A stretch of DNA of 64,000 nt, taken from assembly GCA_003331935.1 (NCBI GenBank), contig QOQE01000002.1, positions 1 to 64,000 of the forward strand, given 5' to 3'. The DNA is from Alphaproteobacteria bacterium. Its GTDB lineage: Bacteria; Pseudomonadota; Alphaproteobacteria; Rhodobacterales; Rhodobacteraceae. The notes under the pieces are model-generated. The model was not told the DNA's origin and ran no database searches. It saw only the letters and a program-made list of their open reading frames with translations. Position numbers and translations under genes: made by a program. This document shows, one piece after another, positions 45,944 to 55,394 of this stretch; within the stretch, counting starts at the first letter, position 1; each line of letters opens with the position of its first letter.

Positions 45944-47142
45944 GTTTTAAAGCTCCATTGGATTATATTATATTGAGCTGACCAAATTGTTTTTCCCCCA
46001 ATAGGCTTAGGCTTGGATATATTAATTTTTTTCAAATTACCGCCGAACTGCTTATATTTTTTTAACAAAAGAGCCTCGGATTCAAGAGTGACAGCATTTA
46101 TTACAAGTCGACTATTTTTACCAAGGGCTTTAATCACTTGGTTAATTAAATCTGAAGTTACTCCCCCGCCTATAAAAACAGCATGTGGCGTTGGTAAATC
46201 TTTGGCTATCGTTTCAATATTACCATGTTTTACAGTTAATCTTTCTTGTAAGCCAAATTTTTTTCTATTAGCTTTGATTAAAGAAATACGATCCCTTCTC
46301 CGCTCAATGGCAAAGGCTACGTTTTTAGGGTGCCCCAAACACCATTCAATTGAGATTGAGCCAGAACCAGCTCCTATATCCCATAACACTTCACTTCCAA
46401 AAGATTTTAATTCTGAGAGAGTCAGAGCTCTTATATCTTTTTTAGTTATATTCCCATCAGTTTTGAAAGTATCATCATCCTGCCCTTGAAAATAACTGAT
46501 GTCTGATGGAGGTTTTTTATATGTTATGCCCAATGCTAGTGGTTTCAAAGATTTGGATGCTTGTTTAAAATCAGATAGTTTTGAGTCTGTAAGTTTTACT
46601 ACTTTTTCCTCTGGGCAGCCAAGTCTCGACAACATAAAACTTTCTCCAACATTAACATTATGTTTCTCTAGTACAGAAAGAATCTGCTTTATTTGCTTAA
46701 ACTCTCTGAGAAGAATTATTGCTTTCCCAGCTTCCGACAGTTTTGTAGGAAGGGTTTCTACTGGTTTTGCATGGAAGGCTAAGCAGTCAACAGCGTTTAT
46801 AGGCCAGCCTATTTTATTGGCAGCTAGAGAAAAAGTAGATGGCACAGGGTAAGAGCGCCATTCATTTTTCTTTAAGTTTTTAGTAAGGAGAGGTCCTACA
46901 CCAAACCAAAAAGGATCGCCTGAAGCCAGTACCACAGCCAGTTTATATTTATAACTGAATACTTCATCAATGCTAAATGGTGTAGGCCATGATTTACCTT
47001 TTGATTTAACCTCTGCAAGAGCCAATTGGCGAGCACTACCAAAAACGACGCTCGCCCTGTTCAATAAATCAGTGCTTGATTTATCAAGGCCATTTAGTCC
47101 ATTCTCACCTATACCAATAATATGAAGCCAGGTTTTAGTCAT
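45940..47142 (-). CDS. cobL: Precorrin-6Y C5,15-methyltransferase (decarboxylating)
   Basis: A 400-residue fusion of a CbiE-like methylase (about 1-195) and a CbiT-like methylase/decarboxylase (about 205-400). Motifs are LHIIGIGENGLNGL, LASGDPFWFGVG and VPSTFSLAANKIGWP in the first part, and LWDIGAGSGSISIEW and AVFIGGGVTSDLI in the second. The ATG at 47142 shares the palindrome CATG with the ATG of cobK on the other strand; a start at 47169 would extend into cobK. It methylates C5 and C15 and removes the acetate carboxyl at ring C. Confidence 0.93.
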   Translation of the reverse strand: MTKTWLHIIGIGENGLNGLDKSSTDLLNRASVVFGSARQLALAEVKSKGKSWPTPFSIDEVFSYKYKLAVVLASGDPFWFGVGPLLTKNLKKNEWRSYPVPSTFSLAANKIGWPINAVDCLAFHAKPVETLPTKLSEAGKAIILLREFKQIKQILSVLEKHNVNVGESFMLSRLGCPEEKVVKLTDSKLSDFKQASKSLKPLALGITYKKPPSDISYFQGQDDDTFKTDGNITKKDIRALTLSELKSFGSEVLWDIGAGSGSISIEWCLGHPKNVAFAIERRRDRISLIKANRKKFGLQERLTVKHGNIETIAKDLPTPHAVFIGGGVTSDLINQVIKALGKNSRLVINAVTLESEALLLKKYKQFGGNLKKINISKPKPIGGKTIWSAQYNIIQWSFKT

Positions 47143-47875
47143 GACAAAAATTCTTATAATAGGAGGCACTGCCGAGGCAAAAAATCTGCATTTTAGACTT
47201 CAAGAAAAGAAACTTTTTACAATACTTTCTTATGCAGGTCTTACTGAAAGCATTGATAAAGAGATAAAAAATATTCGGGTCGGTGGCTTTGGCGGGGCGA
47301 CGGGAATGTCTGCGTTTATTAAAGATGAAGGTATAACCCATATCCTTGATGCCTCTCATCCTTTTTCTAAAAATATTACAGTAAACTCTCTTCTCGCCGC
47401 GCAACTCGCAAAAATTGAATATTTGGGTTTTGAACGTCCAAAGTGGCAGAGACAAAATGGCGACAAATGGAAGCTGGTGAGTGATATGAATAAAGCTATA
47501 AAGCTTATCGACGAAACTGACAGGGTTTTTGTAACAATCGGTAGTAAAGAAATACGTTTTCTGAATAGGAAGCCCAAACCATTTTATCTGATCAGAATGA
47601 TTAACGAACCAGAAAACAAGATGCTTCTCGATAGATTTAAGCTTATTTTTGATCAAGGCCCGTTTACTTTTGAGCAAGAGCTGGAAATTATGAAAGAGTT
47701 TTCTATAAATAAACTTATAACAAAGAATTCTGGCTCCAATGCAGTAGTTGAGAAAATACATGCAGCTAGGGAACTTGGCATTGAAGTCATAATGATTGAA
47801 AGACCTACGTTGCCGAAAAGAAAGCTTTTTACTGATGAAAATCAAGTAGTTCAATTTTTTTCTACCCCTGAATAA
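47141..47875 (+). CDS. cobK: Precorrin-6A reductase
   Basis: A 244-residue NADPH-dependent reductase. It opens with KILIIGGTAEAKNLHF, carries DASHPFSKN and YLGFERPKWQ and ends with TKNSGSNAVVEKIHAARELGI and VIMIERP, all diagnostic of CobK/CbiJ. It reduces precorrin-6A to precorrin-6B. It is the only gene on the plus strand between cobJ and cobL. It begins at the palindrome shared with cobL and its end overlaps the end of cobJ by 25 bases. Its promoter must lie inside cobL, and its message is complementary to the operon message. Confidence 0.94.
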   Translation: MTKILIIGGTAEAKNLHFRLQEKKLFTILSYAGLTESIDKEIKNIRVGGFGGATGMSAFIKDEGITHILDASHPFSKNITVNSLLAAQLAKIEYLGFERPKWQRQNGDKWKLVSDMNKAIKLIDETDRVFVTIGSKEIRFLNRKPKPFYLIRMINEPENKMLLDRFKLIFDQGPFTFEQELEIMKEFSINKLITKNSGSNAVVEKIHAARELGIEVIMIERPTLPKRKLFTDENQVVQFFSTPE

Positions 47876-48606
47876 CGTGGCGTATATATATAACCTGTGT
47901 TTCTAATCTTTTTAGTGCGTGATGATCCAATAATTACTAGTGTCTTCATTGATACAGAAGAAGCATCAGCTTCTGACAATGTAGTCTCAAAAACAGCCTC
48001 AGATTCAGTAGAAATTGAATTTGCATAAATAACCATCCGGTCACTTTTACAATTTTTTCTTAAAACATCATAAATTTCTGAAAGCTGATTTTTACGAGAT
48101 TTCGATCTTGGATTGTAAAACGCTATTACAAAGTCCGCCTTTGCGGCTGCGATAACTCTTGATTTCAAAATATCCCAAGATTTAAGATTATCAGACAAAT
48201 TAATAACACAGAAATCATGTCCTATAGGAGCGCCCAATCTGGCGGATGCTGCTAAAAGAGCGGTAATCCCTGGCAGAACTACAATTGGTAAGTCATCTAT
48301 AGAAATATTTTTTTTATCTACAACTTCAAATATTGCTGAGGCCATTGCAAAAACTCCAGGATCTCCAGAAGAAACAACAACCACCTTTTTTCCTTGCAAA
48401 GCAAGATTAATAGAATGTTCAGCTCTATCAATTTCCTCCCTATTATCGCTTGGGTGAAATGACTTGCCGCTAGAATCCTTCACTCTTTCAATGTACTTAG
48501 AGTAACCCACAATGTCTGTTGAATCTTTTAATGCATCGGTTACTGCCGGTGTGATAAGTTCTGGTGCTCCTGGTCCTAAACCTACTATGGTTAAGCTTCC
48601 CTTCAT
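47851..48606 (-). CDS. cobJ: Precorrin-3B C17-methyltransferase
   Basis: A 251-residue methyltransferase without the extra C-terminal domain found in some CobJ proteins. Motifs are TIVGLGPGAPELITPAV, VVVVSSGDPGVFAMA and LPGITALLAASARLGAPIGHDFCVINLSD; the last is a CobJ-specific stretch. It methylates C17 and contracts the ring. It overlaps cobI by four bases at its start and cobK, on the other strand, at its end. Confidence 0.94.
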   Translation of the reverse strand: MKGSLTIVGLGPGAPELITPAVTDALKDSTDIVGYSKYIERVKDSSGKSFHPSDNREEIDRAEHSINLALQGKKVVVVSSGDPGVFAMASAIFEVVDKKNISIDDLPIVVLPGITALLAASARLGAPIGHDFCVINLSDNLKSWDILKSRVIAAAKADFVIAFYNPRSKSRKNQLSEIYDVLRKNCKSDRMVIYANSISTESEAVFETTLSEADASSVSMKTLVIIGSSRTKKIRNTGYIYTPRYSGVEKN

Positions 48607-49322
48607 TCGTAATATTCCTCTGTAATTAGAATTATCGAGAAATATGGTGCTTCACTTTTAGTATATTCCCTTAGAGGAATAATTTTTTGTTCAGGCATAG
48701 TTGCTTTTTCAATTACTAATGCCTCCTTAAGCCGATCCGTTTCTTCTAGTACAGATTTTACTTTTTCTAATTGGGTACCCACTTTCATGATTACAACATT
48801 TTTGGAACTCTCAAGATGACTCTTTAATTCTTCGCGACTTTGTATACCCATTAAGATAGTTAGGGGTTGATCTCCCATTGCTATTGGTAACTTAGAATTG
48901 TTCCAAGCACCTGACATAGCAGTTATTCCAGGCACGAATTCTATATTCACATCTTTTTTCAAAAGTCTAAATAGATGAACAAATGATCCATAAAAAAGAG
49001 GATCACCTTCTGATATTACCACCACATCGTCGTTCAATAAGAGTTTCTTTAGTTGATTGGCACAGTCATCATAAAATCGATTAATTGAATGCTTATATTT
49101 ATCAGATCGAAAATCAACTTCATTAGTTACAGGGTATTCCATAGCATATTCAAAGGGCGCACTATTGGAAATTAATGTATCTATGATCGCTCTAGCTCTG
49201 CCCAACGTATTTTTTTTTCTAAAATATGCTATTTGTCTTGCATCTGATATTATTCTGGATGCCTTAATTGTCAGTAACTCTGGATCACCTGGCCCAACCC
49301 CGACGCAATATATATTATACAT
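48603..49322 (-). CDS. cobI: Precorrin-2 C20-methyltransferase
   Basis: A 239-residue methyltransferase. Motifs are YCVGVGPGDPELLTIKA, VVVISEGDPLFYGSFVHLF and FVPGITAMSGAWNNSKLPIA. It adds the C20 methyl group to precorrin-2, giving precorrin-3A. It is separated from cobH by two bases and overlaps cobJ by four. Confidence 0.94.
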   Translation of the reverse strand: MYNIYCVGVGPGDPELLTIKASRIISDARQIAYFRKKNTLGRARAIIDTLISNSAPFEYAMEYPVTNEVDFRSDKYKHSINRFYDDCANQLKKLLLNDDVVVISEGDPLFYGSFVHLFRLLKKDVNIEFVPGITAMSGAWNNSKLPIAMGDQPLTILMGIQSREELKSHLESSKNVVIMKVGTQLEKVKSVLEETDRLKEALVIEKATMPEQKIIPLREYTKSEAPYFSIILITEEYYE

Positions 49323-49324
49323 AT

Positions 49325-49954
49325 TTACTCTTTCTCCTGTGCCAATGCGTTAACAGCAGCTACTGCTACAGCACTTCCCCCCAACCGGCCTTTAACAACT
49401 AGACTGTTCAGCGTTTTTACGTCGATTAATGCTTGTTTAGACTCCGCCGCTCCAACAAACCCGACAGGGCAACCAATTATGCCCGCAGGTTTCAAGTTTT
49501 TTCTCTTACCAAGAAATTCTAACAAATAAAATAATGCAGTGGGGGCATTACCAAAAACAATCAGAGAGTCTTCTATGTAGTCTTCCCATAGATGAATTGC
49601 TGCAGCCGTTCTGGTATTCGATATTTTTTTTGCAATGTCTGGTACGGACTTATCATTCAAAGTACAGATGATTTCATTGCCCGCAGGTAGTCTCGCTTTT
49701 GTTATTCCCTCACTTACCATCCTCGTATCGCAAATAATCCGAGCTCCTCTCTCTAAAGCATCCCTTACTTTGCTAACAAAATCTGGTGTAAATTGAATAT
49801 ATTTCTCTAGCCCAATAAAACCAAGGGCATGTATCATCCTCACAGCAATTTTCTCTTCAAGGTTTGAAAAAGAAGAAAGGTCCGCTTCTTTTCGAATAAT
49901 AGAAAAAGATTGCTCATAAATTTTTTCTGGGCTTCTTTCATATTCAAATGTCAT
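49325..49954 (-). CDS. cobH: Precorrin-8X methylmutase
   Basis: A 209-residue mutase. The catalytic histidine is H42 in VRMIHALGF. Other conserved segments are ICDTRMVSEGI, LFGNAPTALFYLLEFL-like (read as VFGNAPTALFYLLEFL) and PVGFVGAAESKQALI. It moves the C11 methyl to C12, producing hydrogenobyrinic acid. It overlaps cobG by four bases. Confidence 0.95.
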   Translation of the reverse strand: MTFEYERSPEKIYEQSFSIIRKEADLSSFSNLEEKIAVRMIHALGFIGLEKYIQFTPDFVSKVRDALERGARIICDTRMVSEGITKARLPAGNEIICTLNDKSVPDIAKKISNTRTAAAIHLWEDYIEDSLIVFGNAPTALFYLLEFLGKRKNLKPAGIIGCPVGFVGAAESKQALIDVKTLNSLVVKGRLGGSAVAVAAVNALAQEKE

Positions 49955-51081
49955 TTATTCAATTCCATAGAAATTTTTGATGCTAAATTCTGAAATTTAT
50001 CATCTTTTACGCTTACAGACTTTTCCCCTCTGGAACTGTTAATAAGTATCGATGTCTGCTTTGAGAGACCACAATTTTTTAAACAACCACTTATGTGAAT
50101 CTTTGCTTTATTTTTTCTATTTTTAAATCTTTCTTCAAGGACCGTAGTGACCACTTTTGCCACCTGACTGGTTTCCAAAATGCCTTGACTACAATAGGGT
50201 TTACCTGAGCAATAGCTCACGCTCAGATCGTGACCTGTATTCTTTGAGAGAAAACTTAAAGGTGGTTTTGTTTTGGCTGAATAAATAAAAAAAGACTTCC
50301 ATGGGGTCACGGCTACTCCTTTAACATGCGAAGCTAATTCCCTAAGTTGGTAACTTGAAAATTTTCCTCCAGGTACCGTAATCATATATCCTCCAAAACA
50401 TGGACCGAGTCTCGGAGAAAAATTTTGTTTTCTTGGTTTAATGTGTGGAAAATAAATATGGTCTATCTCTCCAATTGAATTTATTAAATCTCTGCTTTTC
50501 AGTTGGTCCGAGACAGCTATAACATTACTTAAAATCATTCCCATTTTTTCAATTAATGTTTCTGGCTCTATAGCTATACCGCGATCTAAACCGTCAATTC
50601 TCAATATTAGAATTTTTTCTTTGTTTGTCTCTATCCTGAGGTCTGCATTGGTTTGTTGCAGGCTGGCCACTTCTCCTAAGTCAACAGCAATACCGAATTT
50701 CTTATGGGGTTTGGGAATATTATTAAGATTATCTTCTAAAATACTTGCTATCTTTTGTGTTAGTTTTTTATTTTTCGTAGAAAAGGGACTATAAATGATA
50801 TTTGAAATATTCTTCCTTTTTTCAGCAGCATTTATAATACCTGCCTGGTTTAAAAAATTTGAAAGCTGGTCGAGATATTCTTTTTGTAGACCTCTTATTG
50901 TTATGTTTGCTCTTGATGTCAGTTCAATAAAGTTATTTCCAAAATTAGAAGTCGCCTCAGCAAGAGTAGAAAGTTGGTCGGAAGAGAGATATCCATATTT
51001 TGGTCTGAACCGTATCAAGTAACCATCTTTGGATTTAACAGGAGAGTCAATGGTTGGACACATTCCTAACACCCTAGCCAT
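49951..51081 (-). CDS. cobG: Precorrin-3B synthase (oxygen-dependent)
   Basis: A 376-residue iron-sulfur monooxygenase related to sulfite/nitrite reductases. The cluster ligands are visible as C-x5-C in YCSGKPYCSQG and C-x3-C in HISGCLKNCG. The N-terminal GYLIRFRPKYG and ELTSRANITIRGL are ferredoxin-like nitrite reductase segments. It uses oxygen to form precorrin-3B and so defines the aerobic route. It overlaps cobN by eight bases and cobH by four. Confidence 0.92.
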   Translation of the reverse strand: MARVLGMCPTIDSPVKSKDGYLIRFRPKYGYLSSDQLSTLAEATSNFGNNFIELTSRANITIRGLQKEYLDQLSNFLNQAGIINAAEKRKNISNIIYSPFSTKNKKLTQKIASILEDNLNNIPKPHKKFGIAVDLGEVASLQQTNADLRIETNKEKILILRIDGLDRGIAIEPETLIEKMGMILSNVIAVSDQLKSRDLINSIGEIDHIYFPHIKPRKQNFSPRLGPCFGGYMITVPGGKFSSYQLRELASHVKGVAVTPWKSFFIYSAKTKPPLSFLSKNTGHDLSVSYCSGKPYCSQGILETSQVAKVVTTVLEERFKNRKNKAKIHISGCLKNCGLSKQTSILINSSRGEKSVSVKDDKFQNLASKISMELNK

Positions 51082-54000
51082 TTTCTATCAATCTTTCCTC
51101 ATGACGAATAGAGTTATGATAACTTTTCCATAATCCGAGCTCTCTTAATTCACTAAAAGTATTTTCCAAACCTACAAGAGCATCTTTGTTTTCCTTTGCA
51201 AGGAAATCAGCAACTTTTGTATTGGCTAAAGTCGCGTTAAATACCATATCTATCAGGTGATTAGGTAAAGTTACACCAGATTTACCAAAATTTGACATAT
51301 TGAATACAAGGTCTGTTATTTCAGCTGCCCCTCTATATCCATGGTCCATCATCCCTGAAACCCATCTATCATCAGAAAGTTTCCCTCTAATAATTCTCGC
51401 TAATTCTTGGTTCGTAGACCGAACTCTTGGCTTTCCGTCAAATGAAATATCTAAATGATAAAGTTTGGGTTTGACTTTTTGTATATCGGTAGCGGCGGCG
51501 TTGAACCCACCTATATGGTCTGCATAATCTTTCGCTGACAGCAAATCACTTTCGCACAAATCATGAGAGTGGATTAGCCCTGCAGTATTCGTTAACCTTT
51601 TTTTAAGACTTTCAATATTTTCATCAAACTGTCCATTTTTTTGGTAAGCCCAAGCCGAGCTCTTCAACCACCTTTCACCAGTTTTTGCTGTATGTTCTAG
51701 CAAAGAACCCTCAACTTTATCGCTAATATTTACCCCAAAAGACCCAGGCTTCGGTGCAAATATTCTATCGCCTTTACTTTTATAAGGATTGTCTTCTAAA
51801 GTTTCATCTCTTTGACTGAGTTTGTCTATTGCATCGAAAAATAATTTATTTAGCTCAGGAAATATATCTCTAAATAGACCTGACTCTCTGATAGTAATAT
51901 CAATTCTTGGCCTACCCAACTCCGCCAATGATAAAATTTTAAATCCAACTATGCGAGCACTATTGCTATCCCAAATTGGTACAAGGCCTGCAAAAGCTAG
52001 TGCCATTGAGTATTCTTGCCCCCCCGTTCGCATAGACGCTGATCCCCACAGATCAATAGTTAAATTTTTTGGATAATCTCCATTATCTTGCAGATATTGC
52101 CTGAGGAATTCATCCGCCATTGATTGTCCGCTTTGAAAAGCTATTTTTGTTGGTATTGATCTTGGATCTACAGCAAATATATTTCTGCCTGTCGGCTTAA
52201 TATCTGTACGATTTCTATATGGTGACCCTGACGGACCACTATCAATTCTCTTACCTTCTAGACATCCAATTAAGCCGTTCAGTTCAGAGCTTCCGCAAGT
52301 TCCCTTGCCAAATATATGAAGACCATTTGAGAATTGTGATTCTTTTAAATCGCAAACAAAAGAGTCTATTTTCGTTAACCATTCACCATCGGAAGTTATA
52401 GGCTCGACTGACAGCTCTTGATCTAACCTAATTTTTTTTGCTTCATGAATTATTTTTTTTTCAATCCGTTCTTTTCGTATTTGATTGAGGTCGCCACTTG
52501 TTGAATACTCATCTAATAGAAATTCGAGATCTCTTAATTCTTTCGGAAGATCTACATTCCGAATTTTTGGGGGCATGTGCCCTAACGTTATTGCACTCAA
52601 TCTTCTTTTTGCCTGCGAGGCTTCTCCTGGATCATTTACAATAAACGGATAAATAAAAGGGGTATTGTTTACCAGTAACTCGGGCCAGCACCGGTCGGAA
52701 AGACCTACAGCTTTCCCTGGTAGCCATTCAAGGCTTCCGTGCGTTCCCATATGCAGAAATGCGTCAATGTTTTGTGTTTGCAGCCAGAGATACAAAGCCA
52801 CATAGCTGTGACAAGGTGGTTTTGCTAGATCGTGGTAATCGGCCTTTTTGTCTTCTATTAAGCCCCTTGAAGGCTGCACAAGTACAAAAAAATTTTCATC
52901 TTTGTAACCTTGAACAACAAATTTGTTATTTTCAAAAAGAACATCTTCTTCGAAACTACCCCATGTTTTAAATAATTCAGCTCTAAGCTGTAAAGGAACA
53001 TTGTTCAAAAGTTTTTCATATAAAATGATGGGAATTTCTATTTTAGATTTTTGTAGCTTTTCAAAAAATAGGTCAGGTTGTGAAAATTTGAATCCATGCT
53101 TTCTTAAAAAATGTAGAATATGTGTGGTTGATTTGATTGTGTCTAAACCTAGTGCATGGGCTAATTGAAAGTCACGACCAGGGTATGAAGACAAAACAAT
53201 TGCTATTTTTTTCTCTTCATTTTTCTTAGATTTGAGAGCACACCACTTTTGAACTTTATTTATTACCTTAATAGCAAGGGTTTTTTCAACTTTATGCTTT
53301 GATATTGGAAACTGTAATTCTGGGTCTATGGTCTGATCTGATTTAAAACTTACAATTCCACCATTTATGCGCCCGTCTACCTCTGGTATTGCTATATGCA
53401 TAGCCAAATCTGAGGAATTTAAGCCGATCGCATTTCGGCTCCAAGATGCTTTCTTGGATGTAGATAAAATTATTTGAAAAACGGGTACACCAATATGATC
53501 TAATGGAGACTTACCCGTCTCTGGACTTTTTGCTGAAAAAGCTGTGGCGTTTAGTATTGCAATTGGTGATATTTCTTGCAGTTTGGCTTCAACCCACTGA
53601 GCAGTTGATTTTATTTTGAGCGAGTTGACAAAAATTCCAATGCATTGAATGTTTCGTTTTTTAAAAGCTCCAAACAAATGGTTTATAGGCTCTAGATCAT
53701 CCGCCATTAGATATGATCGATAGAATATTAAGCAAACTGTCGGTTTATTTTTAATACTCTGTGAGAAATTTTCAAGAGGGCCCTTTTTATTGCAATATAA
53801 ACCGTGAGATTCTAATTTGCTAAATTTAGTAATAGCGGGAAAGTGAAGTGACGCTGCTAGAGCCATTTGAGCCAATACAGCTTGTGCGGATAATTCTCCG
53901 CCATCATCACATAGATTTTTTAGGTTGTCTAACGTAGACTTTGGCAAATTTGAATAGGAGTCTAAAACCTTGTCTTCCCTTCCATCCGCTGGTATCACTG

Positions 54001-54349
54001 CCACCGGTATCTTTTTCTCAATTGCTATACTCTTTAAATAATTTAATCCATATGGCCAATATTGTTCTCCCCCAATTAGTCTCACCAGAATACCTTTGGA
54101 TTTTGAAATTGTTTTTTCAAAATAGGTATCAATCGATAGGTTATGGGTAAGCTGTTTTATATTGGCTAGTCTTAATGTTGGAACAGAAGTTTTACCAAAG
54201 TCTCTTATAGTTTTCTTCCATGCATTTGCGAATGCATTTAAGTCACTATCTGAAAAGGACAAAATGACAAGGTCCGCAGGCTCTTGCTTTAAGTCAATGG
54301 GAACACTGGCGTTATCTAAATAATGATCTTCATTAAAAACAATATGCAT
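51074..54349 (-). CDS. cobN: Cobaltochelatase subunit CobN
   Basis: A 1091-residue large chelatase subunit related to magnesium chelatase ChlH/BchH. Recognisable conserved parts are QNIDAFLHMGTHGSLEWLPG, FIVNDPGEASQAKRR, RNIFAVDPRSIPT and DLWGSASMRTGGQE. Paracoccus-type CobN is about 1275 residues, so this one is shorter. It binds hydrogenobyrinic diamide and, with the AAA+/VWA pair CobS-CobT, inserts cobalt. CobS and CobT are not encoded in the window. It begins one base after cobW. Confidence 0.93.
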   Translation of the reverse strand: MHIVFNEDHYLDNASVPIDLKQEPADLVILSFSDSDLNAFANAWKKTIRDFGKTSVPTLRLANIKQLTHNLSIDTYFEKTISKSKGILVRLIGGEQYWPYGLNYLKSIAIEKKIPVAVIPADGREDKVLDSYSNLPKSTLDNLKNLCDDGGELSAQAVLAQMALAASLHFPAITKFSKLESHGLYCNKKGPLENFSQSIKNKPTVCLIFYRSYLMADDLEPINHLFGAFKKRNIQCIGIFVNSLKIKSTAQWVEAKLQEISPIAILNATAFSAKSPETGKSPLDHIGVPVFQIILSTSKKASWSRNAIGLNSSDLAMHIAIPEVDGRINGGIVSFKSDQTIDPELQFPISKHKVEKTLAIKVINKVQKWCALKSKKNEEKKIAIVLSSYPGRDFQLAHALGLDTIKSTTHILHFLRKHGFKFSQPDLFFEKLQKSKIEIPIILYEKLLNNVPLQLRAELFKTWGSFEEDVLFENNKFVVQGYKDENFFVLVQPSRGLIEDKKADYHDLAKPPCHSYVALYLWLQTQNIDAFLHMGTHGSLEWLPGKAVGLSDRCWPELLVNNTPFIYPFIVNDPGEASQAKRRLSAITLGHMPPKIRNVDLPKELRDLEFLLDEYSTSGDLNQIRKERIEKKIIHEAKKIRLDQELSVEPITSDGEWLTKIDSFVCDLKESQFSNGLHIFGKGTCGSSELNGLIGCLEGKRIDSGPSGSPYRNRTDIKPTGRNIFAVDPRSIPTKIAFQSGQSMADEFLRQYLQDNGDYPKNLTIDLWGSASMRTGGQEYSMALAFAGLVPIWDSNSARIVGFKILSLAELGRPRIDITIRESGLFRDIFPELNKLFFDAIDKLSQRDETLEDNPYKSKGDRIFAPKPGSFGVNISDKVEGSLLEHTAKTGERWLKSSAWAYQKNGQFDENIESLKKRLTNTAGLIHSHDLCESDLLSAKDYADHIGGFNAAATDIQKVKPKLYHLDISFDGKPRVRSTNQELARIIRGKLSDDRWVSGMMDHGYRGAAEITDLVFNMSNFGKSGVTLPNHLIDMVFNATLANTKVADFLAKENKDALVGLENTFSELRELGLWKSYHNSIRHEERLIENG

Positions 54350-54350
54350 A

Positions 54351-55394
54351 TTAACTCTGACCAGAGAGGAGATGAGCCTCTATTATTTTTTGATTAATCT
54401 TTTCTTTCTCACCTATAAAAACAAGGTTTCCTGTACTATTATTAGTCATTTGAGTATCTGTGAAATTCACCGATAATCTTTTTCCAACTGCCTGGACAAT
54501 TAAACTCAATGGCTTGTCTTCGACCCTTAAAAACCCTTTTATTCTCAGCACTTCATTTTCATCAATGAGCTTCTTGATTTTCATCTTAAAGCTTTCCAAG
54601 TCAGAGATAGTTGGAATGCTTACACTAAAAGTCTCAAAATCATCATGTTCATGGTCATCAAAGCCATCATGATGTGATTTTCTATTTTCTAAATCCGTTT
54701 CAGCAGCAGCATTTATTCCCAATATTAAATCTGCTTCAATATTTCCACTTTGTACTTCTAAAATGGGAACATTGCGCTCCATTTCTTTCATAATGATATC
54801 TCTTGCAACAGATGTGTTTTCAACCAGATCTGGTTTCGTTAACAAGACGATATCCGAGCAGTTTATTTGATCTTCAAAAACCTCAGAAAGAGGTGTTTCG
54901 TGTTCAACGTATGTTTCTTTTTGCCTATTTTCAATCTCACTAGACATTTGCGGAGCAAACACACCGTTTACTACTGCTTCTGCATCTACAACAGCCAAAA
55001 CACTATCAACAGTTAATTTACTTCGTATTTCTGGCCATTCGAACGCTTTAAGAAGAGGTTTTGGAAGCGCAAGCCCAGATGTTTCAATAAGTATATGCTC
55101 TGGAAGGTATTTTCCATCCAGCAGTGTCTGCATCGTGGGGACAAAATCATCTGCAACTGTGCAACAAATACAACCATTTGCTAACTCAAGAATGTTTTCT
55201 TCTGGACAAGTTTCATCTGAACATTGTTTTACTATCTCGCCATCAACACCCAGATCCCCAAATTCATTTATAATAACCGCTAATCTCTTTGACTTATTTT
55301 TAATGATTAAGTTGCGGATCAAGGTGGTTTTACCTGCTCCCAAAAATCCAGTTAATATTGTTACCGGAATTTTTTCTAGATTACTCATCTTCAA
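54351..55394 (-). CDS. cobW: CobW-family GTPase, probable cobalt chaperone
   Basis: A 347-residue G3E GTPase. The P-loop is GFLGAGKT at 16-23. The metal-binding GCICC is at 74-78, and the switch/NKxD-type segment is LLTKPDL. A histidine- and aspartate-rich insert (KSHHDGFDDHEHDD) near residue 240 is another metal-binding region. CobW is thought to deliver cobalt to the chelatase, which fits its place just before cobN. The start overlaps the end of the DUF1636 gene by 14 bases. Confidence 0.93.
   Translation of the reverse strand: MKMSNLEKIPVTILTGFLGAGKTTLIRNLIIKNKSKRLAVIINEFGDLGVDGEIVKQCSDETCPEENILELANGCICCTVADDFVPTMQTLLDGKYLPEHILIETSGLALPKPLLKAFEWPEIRSKLTVDSVLAVVDAEAVVNGVFAPQMSSEIENRQKETYVEHETPLSEVFEDQINCSDIVLLTKPDLVENTSVARDIIMKEMERNVPILEVQSGNIEADLILGINAAAETDLENRKSHHDGFDDHEHDDFETFSVSIPTISDLESFKMKIKKLIDENEVLRIKGFLRVEDKPLSLIVQAVGKRLSVNFTDTQMTNNSTGNLVFIGEKEKINQKIIEAHLLSGQS

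Noticed and set aside
47135-47854. Long (239-residue) minus-strand open frame lying over cobK, in line with the operon direction
   Set aside because: The plus-strand frame has clear precorrin-6A reductase motifs from end to end; the minus-strand frame is cysteine- and phenylalanine-rich without any recognisable motif and is a shadow.
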